Source: JAVVFH01 sp032250585 (GTDB lineage: Bacteria; Pseudomonadota; Gammaproteobacteria; Xanthomonadales; SZUA-36). From it: DNA of 23,356 nucleotides. The notes beneath the pieces are model-generated. The model was not told where the DNA came from, made no database searches, and saw nothing but the letters and a program-made list of their open reading frames with translations. The position numbers and the translations under genes are program-made. The first letter of the stretch is position 1. Each line of letters opens with the position of its first letter. Positions 7,564 through 13,940 of the stretch are shown in pieces. Where the stretch lies: positions 1 to 23,356 of the forward strand of contig JAVVFH010000026.1 in NCBI GenBank assembly GCA_032250585.1. Direction: 5' to 3'.

Positions 7564-8963
7564 GAGGACTCTCCGCCTCTTTGCATGGTTTCCATGTCAT
7601 GACCGGAATGATCCATGGCGTCCATCTCGTCGTCGGCATGATTCATCCCTTCCATGCCATTGTCCGAAGGGGCTGAAACATCGCCCGCGTCTTGCTGCAT
7701 TTCGAATGCTTCGGGCGTGCGGCCCGGGTCGGTTCCCTCGTTGATCATGCGCAGCAGGGAAGCGTCGAGGCTGGCCTCGGAGTCAATGAGAAACTGGCTG
7801 GAAATGACGACTTTTTCACCTGCGGAAAGCCCTTCCAGGATCTCGACTCGGCCCTCGCTTTCGAGTCCGGTGCGAACTTGTGCCGGGCGGAACCGGCCTT
7901 CGCCGAGTGCGAGAATCACGCGCTCGTTGGCGCCGGTCCGGATCACCGCCTGGCTGGGCACATAGGCAACATCGCGGCGCGGCGCACCGGCGACCGCGAC
8001 CTGGGCGTACATGTTCGGTTTCAGTGCCAGGTCGGGGTTTTCGAATGCGAGCCTGATACGTGCGGTGCGGCTTTCCGGCCGGATCTTCGGATAGACGTAT
8101 TCGACCTCGCCCACCCATTCCCGGTCCGGCGCGAACGGCAGCCTCATGCGTGCGGTCTGGCCGATCTCGACCCAGCCGATCTGGTTTTCGAACACGTCCA
8201 CGTCGACCCAGACCGTGGTCAGGTTGGCCAGACTCATGATCGTCGTCCCGGGCTGGACGAACATGCCCTGGCGGACGTTGAGTTCCATCACGTAGCCGTC
8301 CAGGGGCGAGCGCACATCGAACAGTTGCTGCGCCTTCCCGCGCGATTTCAGCGCCTCGATCTGGTCGTCTTTCATGCCGAGTGCGCGCAGTCTCGTTTCG
8401 GTGGCTCGAATCAGCGTCGATTGAGCCATCCGCAGGCCCTGCAGATATTCGTCCTGCGCGCTGACCAGGGCCGGCGAATAGATTCGGAACAGCAATTGGC
8501 CGGCCTCGACGCGGTCGCCCTCCGTATCGGCCGCAAGTTCCTCGATCCAGCCTTCGGCGCGCACGTGAACGTGTTCGACGAGGTCCGCATCGGGCGTGAT
8601 GTAGCCAACGGTCTCGATTCTTCGGTGCAGCGTGCCGCGTTGGACCGGCGCGGTCTTCACGCCGATGTTATTGACCACGGTTGGATTGATCCGCAACGAC
8701 GGTTGCCCGGCGTCACCGGCCTCTTTCCCGTCTGCATAGACGGGCACCAGGTCCATGCCCATCGGCGACTTGCCCGGCTTGTCGCGGCGAAAATCCGGGT
8801 CCATGGGTGCGACCCAGTAGAGGACTTCCCGTTCATCCTGTCCGCGCTCCGCGCCGTTGTCGGCTTTGCCGGTCAGGGCCGGCGATAGCCACCAGCCCGC
8901 CGCGGCCCCGACGAGGGCGGCGACGGCAATTGAAATGACGATCAAAATTCGGGTCTTGTTCAC
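7560..8963 (-). CDS. cusB: CusB-type periplasmic adaptor with HMBD and Met/His-rich C-terminal tail
   Basis: A membrane-fusion protein linking CusA to CusC in the periplasm; 467 aa. It has an N-terminal anchor helix (RILIVISIAVAALVGAAAGWW), a small heavy-metal-binding domain at about residues 47-76 (VLYWVAPMDP...SPMGMDLVPVY), lipoyl/barrel-sandwich halves around an alpha hairpin, and beta-barrel and membrane-proximal domains. The last 32 residues are rich in Met (6), His (3) and acids. No CusF gene is visible, so this tail may serve as a metal-collecting arm (inference). The GTG at 8961-8963 was chosen: it overlaps the cusC stop (GTGA) and has AGGAG 7 nt upstream. An upstream in-frame TTG at 8984 would place the Shine-Dalgarno inside the gene. 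Confidence 0.95.
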   Translation of the reverse strand: MNKTRILIVISIAVAALVGAAAGWWLSPALTGKADNGAERGQDEREVLYWVAPMDPDFRRDKPGKSPMGMDLVPVYADGKEAGDAGQPSLRINPTVVNNIGVKTAPVQRGTLHRRIETVGYITPDADLVEHVHVRAEGWIEELAADTEGDRVEAGQLLFRIYSPALVSAQDEYLQGLRMAQSTLIRATETRLRALGMKDDQIEALKSRGKAQQLFDVRSPLDGYVMELNVRQGMFVQPGTTIMSLANLTTVWVDVDVFENQIGWVEIGQTARMRLPFAPDREWVGEVEYVYPKIRPESRTARIRLAFENPDLALKPNMYAQVAVAGAPRRDVAYVPSQAVIRTGANERVILALGEGRFRPAQVRTGLESEGRVEILEGLSAGEKVVISSQFLIDSEASLDASLLRMINEGTDPGRTPEAFEMQQDAGDVSAPSDNGMEGMNHADDEMDAMDHSGHDMETMQRGGESS

Positions 8964-10219
8964 GAAGGCTCTCCTGTCAGCCAAGCCAGGAGAGCCCAGG
9001 CCTTGGCAGCCTGGGTCTCCAGTTCCGCATGCTTGAGTTCGACATCCAGCTCGGCCAGTTGACTACGAATCAGTTCAGCGAAGTCGGTCTGGTTGTTTGC
9101 ATAAGTGGTGATAGAGGCCTCGGCCGTTTGCCGGGCACGATGGTTGATCGCTTGGCCGTAAAGTGCAATTCGCTGGTTGAGGCGTCGCCAGTTGGCCAGT
9201 TCCTGCTCGAGCTGCCTCTTCATGTCGAGCAACAGAGTGTCGCGATCGAGGTTATGGGCACCGCGTTGGTGCACAGCAGCGGCGAGCCGGCGATCCTGAC
9301 GTTTGTCGGTGAACAACGGTAGTGAGAGTGTGACGCCGACGCTGAGCAGGTCCGGGCGGTCGATCCGCAGACCATAACCGCCCTCGATTGCGAATGTCGG
9401 CCTATAGGCCTGCTCAGCCAGTTCGATGCCCAGTTCCGCCGCCGCCACGCGCTGGTCAGCGACCCGGATCTGTGGATGATCGACGAGGCGTTGTTCGAGC
9501 ACAGTCAGGCCGCCCGGCTCAGGGAATGCAGGAATGGAATCGGGCAACGGCCGGAACGCCTCACGCCCGATGTAGCGGGCCAGGGCTTCGCGTGCGACAT
9601 CAGCCTTGCGCTGGTGCTCGACCAGCCGGTCGTCGAGCAGAGACAATTCAAGCTCGGTGCGCAGCACATCCTGGGCATGCATGCGACCGGTTGCGAAGCG
9701 CGCGACGAGTGAGTCGATTTGGTTGCTGATCGCCTCGCGGCTGATGGTCAGGATCTTTATCGCGCGTGTCTGATAGGCCAGATCCAGCCAGGCTGTACGT
9801 GTGAGCAGTTCGACCTCGCGCAGCGCGGCCTGGCGCCGGGCGCGTTCGGCCCCAGCCTCGGCACGCCGTTGTTCACCGCGTACTTTCAGGGTCTTACCGG
9901 CCGGAAATTCCTGGCGCAGGCCGATGCGAAGCGCCTGGGTCATGCCGTCCTGGTTGAATTCGAACGAATCGGTTGGAACGTTGGCGACCTGACCAGTGAC
10001 CTTGGGGTCGGGTAATTGCGCGTCCGCGACGGCCTGGTCCTCAAGCGCCTCGGCGCGCTCCGCGAAACGCTCGAACGCGGGGTCTTCGGCGGCCAGCGCC
10101 GTGGCGACCGCCTCAGCGAGGGTCAGCGGCTGCGGTGCGGCCCCAACCTCGTCAGCGGCCACTGCCAGCAGCAGGGCAAAGCCGATAAAAATGAAACAGG
10201 TCTTTTTGGCGTGTTGCAT
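8960..10219 (-). CDS. cusC: CusC-type TolC-family outer-membrane efflux protein
   Basis: The outer-membrane channel of the copper pump; 419 aa, somewhat shorter than E. coli CusC. It has a Sec signal peptide with likely cleavage near residue 27 (VGA|AP) and no lipobox cysteine, so unlike E. coli CusC it should not be lipidated. The mature part shows the TolC pattern of two repeats rich in alpha-helical coiled coil: LTLAEAVATALAAEDP at the start of repeat 1, and PQIRVADQRVAAAELGIELA in repeat 2 followed by the strand GVTLSLPLF. The ATG at 10217-10219 has GGAG 7 nt upstream. A gap of 78 nt separates it from the preceding small gene, the widest in this part of the operon. Confidence 0.93.
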   Translation of the reverse strand: MQHAKKTCFIFIGFALLLAVAADEVGAAPQPLTLAEAVATALAAEDPAFERFAERAEALEDQAVADAQLPDPKVTGQVANVPTDSFEFNQDGMTQALRIGLRQEFPAGKTLKVRGEQRRAEAGAERARRQAALREVELLTRTAWLDLAYQTRAIKILTISREAISNQIDSLVARFATGRMHAQDVLRTELELSLLDDRLVEHQRKADVAREALARYIGREAFRPLPDSIPAFPEPGGLTVLEQRLVDHPQIRVADQRVAAAELGIELAEQAYRPTFAIEGGYGLRIDRPDLLSVGVTLSLPLFTDKRQDRRLAAAVHQRGAHNLDRDTLLLDMKRQLEQELANWRRLNQRIALYGQAINHRARQTAEASITTYANNQTDFAELIRSQLAELDVELKHAELETQAAKAWALLAWLTGEPS

Positions 10220-10297
10220 GATCGTACTCCGTGCAAATAAAGCACACGCGCCGTGACCAACGCGGCACGACGCAAATTCAGCAGTAGGGAGTACGAA

Positions 10298-10681
10298 CTA
10301 TTCGTTGAACTGGACATGGACCAGGTGTACGCGCGGTCCGGCGCGAACCGGCGGCAGGAAAACCGGTGCCGTCTGAACATGGGCCGTCGATATGAGGAAT
10401 ACGGGCTCGAAGGTCCGTGGTGGCAGGAAAGCAATCGACTGGGCCTTTTCCGCAAGGCGCAGGGCGTCCAGTGAATCCGGTGCATCGCAGTCTTCCGGCG
10501 TCACTTCGTGGCAGGGCCTTGGCGGACAGTTCGGGCACTCCTGCCCGGCCGCGGACATGTCGGCCTGCATGGCCATCAGGCAAGGTGCGATCGCGATTGA
10601 CAGCCAGACCAGCGCGAACAGCGCGAGACTGGCCCGCGACAGGGTGCCGGTATAACGACGAAAGCGATGCAAAACGGTCAT
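10298..10681 (-). CDS. Small Cys-rich exported or membrane-anchored protein, first gene of copper operon
   Basis: Not assigned to a named family. The 127-aa product has a basic N-terminus (MTVLHRFRRY) and one hydrophobic segment (residues 18-36, ending APCLMAMQ), then a short Cys/His-rich stretch at about 49-65 with CPNCPP, PCHE and EDC, a helix, and a Pro-rich tail. Five cysteines, including one at the membrane boundary, suggest periplasmic metal binding or disulfides. Similar small genes often precede cusCBA in gammaproteobacteria; that is my recollection, not a search. The ATG at 10679-10681 is preferred to a TTG at 10720 because the predicted promoter places transcription start at about 10684-10686, giving an almost leaderless mRNA. 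No strong Shine-Dalgarno is seen. Confidence 0.7.
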   Translation of the reverse strand: MTVLHRFRRYTGTLSRASLALFALVWLSIAIAPCLMAMQADMSAAGQECPNCPPRPCHEVTPEDCDAPDSLDALRLAEKAQSIAFLPPRTFEPVFLISTAHVQTAPVFLPPVRAGPRVHLVHVQFNE

Positions 10682-10691
10682 TGTGCCGGTC

Positions 10692-10720
10692 AGTCTACTC
10701 CAGTCGGCGACAGGCCACAA
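10692..10720 (-). promoter_or_regulatory. Predicted promoter of the copper operon
   Basis: On the minus strand, TTGTGG (10715-10720) and TAGACT (10692-10697) are separated by 17 bp. The -35 is weak, as expected when an activator bound next to it helps polymerase. Transcription would start near 10684-10686, only 3-5 nt before the ATG of the first gene. No experimental support. Confidence 0.5.
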
Positions 10721-10734
10721 TTGATCTGGCTCAA
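10721..10734. promoter_or_regulatory. FNR/ANR/DNR-like box 1
   Basis: TTGATCTGGCTCAA matches 9 of 10 specified bases of the FNR-family consensus TTGAT-N4-ATCAA. Its centre (10727.5) lies about 41.5-43.5 bp upstream of the start predicted for the minus-strand copper operon, the classical class II activator position. It abuts the weak -35 element. The cognate regulator (oxygen- or NO-sensing) is not encoded in the window. Confidence 0.6.
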
Positions 10735-10773
10735 CCGGATAGCAGGTCGATCAGCCGCGGGATACGGTTTTAG

Positions 10774-10787
10774 TTGATCTGCCTCAT
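10774..10787. promoter_or_regulatory. FNR/ANR/DNR-like box 2
   Basis: TTGATCTGCCTCAT shares 12 of 14 bases with box 1 and matches 8 of 10 specified consensus bases. It is 53 bp from box 1, about five helical turns. Its centre (10780.5) is 41.5-42.5 bp upstream of the start predicted near 10822-10823 for the plus-strand gene. Relative to the copper operon it falls near -95, a class I-like position. Confidence 0.5.
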
Positions 10788-10809
10788 ATGGGCTGTGCAG
10801 CGGATGATC

Positions 10810-10815
10810 TTTAAT
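10810..10815 (+). promoter_or_regulatory. Predicted -10 element for the plus-strand gene
   Basis: TTTAAT matches five of six bases of TATAAT. No good -35 exists 17 bp upstream (TATGGG), which fits an activator-dependent promoter served by box 2. The start site would be at about 10822-10823, giving a leader of roughly 184 nt. Confidence 0.45.
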
Positions 10816-10818
10816 GAA

Positions 10819-10988
10819 CTTTAATTAGTGCCCATCCATAAATGGATGCGCACTCATGCGGCACATGGAAGTGCCGCCATTATCAATGAGGTAAGCCATT
10901 GAAAATGTGAGCGCAGCAAAACCACGCTTTTGCGCAGCGAATCCATAACGGGCTGGGATGCCCGTTTATGGACAGATTTTAATTAAAG
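10819..10988 (+). promoter_or_regulatory. Structured 5' leader or MITE-like element with five hairpins
   Basis: Five hairpins follow each other. (1) 10827-10854: an 11-bp stem with one C-C mismatch and a TAAA loop. (2) 10858-10877: GCGGCAC/GTGCCGC with loop ATGGAA. (3) 10884-10901: CAATG/CATTG. (4) 10911-10935: GCGCA/TGCGC, or alternatively GCAAAA/TTTTGC. (5) 10942-10972: about 12 bp with one bulge and loop TGGGAT. CTTTAATTA (10819-10827) and TAATTAAAG (10980-10988) are inverted copies that could close the whole structure, or could be terminal inverted repeats of a small mobile element. The far end lies only 9 nt before the GGAG ribosome site. It matches no riboswitch class I can recall. Either a regulatory RNA or an inserted repeat is possible. 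Confidence 0.55.
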
Positions 10989-11005
10989 AACCCTCTCGGA
11001 GAAGT

Positions 11006-12307
11006 ATGGACATGAAATTCAACTTTAGAGCAGGCATCCTGTGCGTGGCCGCCGCGGCGGTCGCGGCCGGTTCGTTTCCGGTTTATGCCGACGACTTCGA
11101 CGGTCAGCACGCACCGATGGTCACCCGGCATTTTTCGGGTCTGTGGGAACAGGTCGATCACGAAAATCAGGGCATCGCGCTGCAGGTCGTGCACCAGTTC
11201 GACGGCTCGCGGCGCGCGGTGGCCTTTTGGTACACCTACGGCGCGGACCGCCAGCCGGACTGGTTCATGGGCCTCGGCGAGTTGCTGGAAAACCGTGTTG
11301 AGATGGAACTCTATCGTTCCGCGGACGTCGGTTTCCTCCAGTCGGACGACCCGCAGCGCGATCCGGTTTTCCCGATCGGTACGATGACGATGGAATTCGC
11401 GGACTGCGGGCAGGGAACGGTGAACTTCAACACCGATTACGACCCGGTCGGGTCGGGTTCTTTTCCGGTCGAACGCCTGGCCTGGATTCACAACACGCAA
11501 TGCAGCGGCGGCCTCTCGGATGACTTCCCCGCCGGTATGCTGCAGGCGCGGCAGCGCCTGGTTTTGGACCCGGCGCGGCAAGGGCTGCAGGCCAGCGGCC
11601 ACGCTGAATTCGAACGATCCACCGGCTACTCCGCGCTGGACGTCGAAGTGGAGGGTCTCGCTGACGGCAGCTACCGCCTGTTCGTTGGTCAACACGATCG
11701 CGGGCCGATTATCGTCAGCGGCGGCCGCGGTGAAATCGGCTTCCGCAGCCCTGCAGAGTCCGGTCACGGCCTGCTGAACTTCGACCCGCGCGGTCACGGC
11801 ATAGAAGTGCGCGATGCCCAGGGCGTCGTGCTTTCTTCGGCCGGGTCTCATTTTGAAGAAGGGCATGCCAGTCAGGACCACGAGCACAATTTCGACTGTG
11901 CCGATGGAAGGGGTATGGGAGGCGGCATGGGCGGCGGCATGGGCGGTCACGGTGGCGACGATTGCGTGGAGGACGGCGACTGGATCGTCATCGCGGCGGA
12001 GTTCGTCAACCAGGGCATGTTGGCACAAGCCAAAGGTGAAATGACCTGGGAAATGAGCCACGAGCGCGTGGAATTCGAAGTTGAAATCGAAAAAGTTCCG
12101 GCGGGTATGTACCCGTTGCGCGTCGGTGGCGTGCAGGTCGGTGTGATCGAAACCATGTCGATCGATGGAACGAATGGCGGCGTGATTCACTTTCGCGACC
12201 CGCAGCGACCGGGTACGGAACACCTGGATTTCGACCCCCGTGGTCAGACCATCGAGGTCTTGCAGGGTGAGACGGTGATTCTTTCGGCCGGCCTGCCCGC
12301 CCAATAG
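11006..12307 (+). CDS. Secreted two-repeat beta protein with Gly/Met/His-rich linker, function unknown
   Basis: Not a named family. The 433-aa protein has a signal peptide (likely cleaved VYA|DD after residue 28). An N-terminal domain (about 43-166) has a GLWEQVDHENQGIAL...AFWYTYGADRQPDWF pattern, resembling the GLWW.P..SGWG-type domain seen in many secreted gammaproteobacterial proteins. Two homologous repeats follow (about 182-282 and 326-430), each ending LNFDPRGHGIEV or LDFDPRGQTIEV. The linker at 283-320 carries His-rich DHEH, GMGGGMGGGMGGHGG and two cysteines (C298, C320). Divergent placement from the copper operon and the Met/His linker suggest copper or silver binding in the envelope; this is inference. 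GGAG lies 4 nt before the ATG at 11006; a second ATG at 11012 is an alternative start. Confidence 0.8.
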   Translation: MDMKFNFRAGILCVAAAAVAAGSFPVYADDFDGQHAPMVTRHFSGLWEQVDHENQGIALQVVHQFDGSRRAVAFWYTYGADRQPDWFMGLGELLENRVEMELYRSADVGFLQSDDPQRDPVFPIGTMTMEFADCGQGTVNFNTDYDPVGSGSFPVERLAWIHNTQCSGGLSDDFPAGMLQARQRLVLDPARQGLQASGHAEFERSTGYSALDVEVEGLADGSYRLFVGQHDRGPIIVSGGRGEIGFRSPAESGHGLLNFDPRGHGIEVRDAQGVVLSSAGSHFEEGHASQDHEHNFDCADGRGMGGGMGGGMGGHGGDDCVEDGDWIVIAAEFVNQGMLAQAKGEMTWEMSHERVEFEVEIEKVPAGMYPLRVGGVQVGVIETMSIDGTNGGVIHFRDPQRPGTEHLDFDPRGQTIEVLQGETVILSAGLPAQ

Positions 12308-12329
12308 GTCAAAGCGCGAAACCTGCAGT

Positions 12330-13940
12330 TCAGCGCGGCCCCTCGCGCGGGCGGATGTCTTCTTCCATGTTGCTGAAGTAGGTGTCCATCGCCGGGAAGA
12401 CGTCGCGTAGTTTGCGAAAGTCCTCGGCCGCCGTCACCAGCACCCGGGTATCTTCCTTCGCGGTCAACGTACCGCGGGTCAGTCGCCCCGAGCTGATCGT
12501 GCGCTCGCCCCAGTGGTCGCCCGGCCCGAGCAGGCGGACGGTTTCTTCACCTGTTTCAGGGTCGGGAATGCGCGATTCGAGGCAGCCCGATACGACGGTG
12601 TAGAAACCGGCCGGTATCTGACCGGGTCCGACGACAACGTCCTTCGCGGCGTAACGGGCGTAGCGTGTGCTGCTGCTGGCACGGTTCGCGATCTGCACAA
12701 TGCTGCGCGGCAGGAAGTAATCGAACAGCCAGTTGAGCGCCACGCGCAGTCGTGTTGAAAAGCCGGGCAGCATGCCGATGTACAGAAAACGCCAGAGTAT
12801 CCAGGCCGGCAGGCCGGTGATGCGGATGCCGAAAAGCTCGGCGACGCCACGGTAATTGCCGATCGAGGCCATCGACCCCTTCGGCCTGAAATCGAATTTC
12901 TTCAGAGCATCGCCCGCCATGGCGCGGGCGATGTTTGCGGCCAGGCATTTTGCCTCCGCAACGGCGAACTGGGCCGTGGGCGGCGCGTAAGAGCCGTTTT
13001 CTTCATTGCCGGTGATCAGCGGCACGAGCGCCGCATCGCCGAGCGCCCAGACGCATTCCCGACCTCTGACCGCCAGGCAGGCGTCTACCGGGATCTTGCC
13101 GCCTTCGAGTTCCAGGCCGAGCCCTTCGGTGAACGCATGCGGGCCGTTGCCGACGGTCGTGACCAGCAGCGTCGTATCGATCCGGCTGCCGTCTTCCAGG
13201 AACACGGCAGACTGGGTGGCCGAGGCAATGCTCGCGTTGAGGCGAATTTCGACCCCCCTTTTGCTCAGCGCCCGCGCGGCATATATACCCAGACGCGCCG
13301 GTAATTCCGGCAGGATTCGCTCTCCGCGCTGCACGAGGATCGGGTGGATTTCGGAGTTCGCGATGTTCGGATAGAACCGGAGAGTCCGTTGCACCATTTC
13401 CATCAGTTCGCCGATGGTCTCGACCCCGGAAAAGCCTCCGCCGGCTACCACGAAGGTCAGCAGCCGCCGTTTGAGTTCGACGTCCTGGGTGATGTCTGCG
13501 TGTTCGAGCCGGCGGATGATCTTGTTTCTGAGTTCGTGCGCGTCGGACAGGTCCCGCATGCTCAGGCTGTGTTCGGCCAGGCCGGGGAATTTGTGCAGCA
13601 TGGTGCGTTGGCCGACCGCGAGCACGAGGTGGTCCCAGCCGAGCTGCTGGGGCCGGCGCTTGCTGCCCTGCAACAGGGTCAGTGACTTGCCCTCGAAGTC
13701 GACATCCACGACCTGCGCCATGCGCACCCGCACGCCGTCCAGCAGCAGGCGCAGCGGCGTCACCGCGTCCGGGGCATTGATCGTTCCGGATGCGACCTCG
13801 GGCAGCAAAGGCTGGAAAACAAAGTAATTATCGGCATTGATCAGGTTGATTTGGGTGTTACGCGGGGCGCGGCGGCGCAGCCACTTGGCAGTGAATGCGC
13901 CGGCGAAGCCGCCGCCGATAATGACGACCCGGGCTCCCAT
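12330..13940 (-). CDS. Type II NADH dehydrogenase fused to a C-terminal cNMP-binding-type domain
   Basis: A 536-aa flavoprotein. Residues 1 to about 410 are a pyridine nucleotide-disulfide/NDH-2 type oxidoreductase, which passes electrons from NADH to quinone at the inner membrane without pumping protons. The FAD-binding GGGFAG is at 9-14, the NADH-binding GGGFSG at 167-172, the second FAD motif WALGDAA near 298-304 and the PPTAQFAVAEA segment near 320-330; a hydrophobic and basic stretch (about 377-415) may dock to the membrane. Residues about 425-520 look like a cyclic-nucleotide-binding fold, with GFYTVVSGCLE (445-455), LGPGDHWGE (471-479) and LTRGTLTA where the cassette Arg is expected. 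This fusion suggests allosteric control. The start overlaps the aldehyde dehydrogenase stop by one base (TGATG). A longer frame to 14783 is a shadow of that gene. Confidence 0.9.
   Translation of the reverse strand: MGARVVIIGGGFAGAFTAKWLRRRAPRNTQINLINADNYFVFQPLLPEVASGTINAPDAVTPLRLLLDGVRVRMAQVVDVDFEGKSLTLLQGSKRRPQQLGWDHLVLAVGQRTMLHKFPGLAEHSLSMRDLSDAHELRNKIIRRLEHADITQDVELKRRLLTFVVAGGGFSGVETIGELMEMVQRTLRFYPNIANSEIHPILVQRGERILPELPARLGIYAARALSKRGVEIRLNASIASATQSAVFLEDGSRIDTTLLVTTVGNGPHAFTEGLGLELEGGKIPVDACLAVRGRECVWALGDAALVPLITGNEENGSYAPPTAQFAVAEAKCLAANIARAMAGDALKKFDFRPKGSMASIGNYRGVAELFGIRITGLPAWILWRFLYIGMLPGFSTRLRVALNWLFDYFLPRSIVQIANRASSSTRYARYAAKDVVVGPGQIPAGFYTVVSGCLESRIPDPETGEETVRLLGPGDHWGERTISSGRLTRGTLTAKEDTRVLVTAAEDFRKLRDVFPAMDTYFSNMEEDIRPREGPR

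Noticed and set aside
7692..8888. Plus-strand open frame of 398 codons opposite cusB
   Set aside because: Antisense shadow; cusB has clear domains and operon overlaps.
10682..10818. CueR- or CusR-type copper operator
   Set aside because: No CCTTCC/GGAAGG-type MerR-family spacer promoter or CusR-like TGACA palindrome was found by eye; only the FNR-like boxes stand out.
10884..10972. Cyclic-di-GMP (GEMM) riboswitch
   Set aside because: A short stretch (GGTAAGCC, GAAA, CGCAGCAAA) recalls it, but the conserved GACGCAAAGCC block, tetraloop receptor and 3' half do not line up.
10979..12304. Minus-strand open frame of 441 codons opposite the secreted protein
   Set aside because: The plus frame has a signal peptide, ribosome site and internal homologous repeats; the antisense frame has none.
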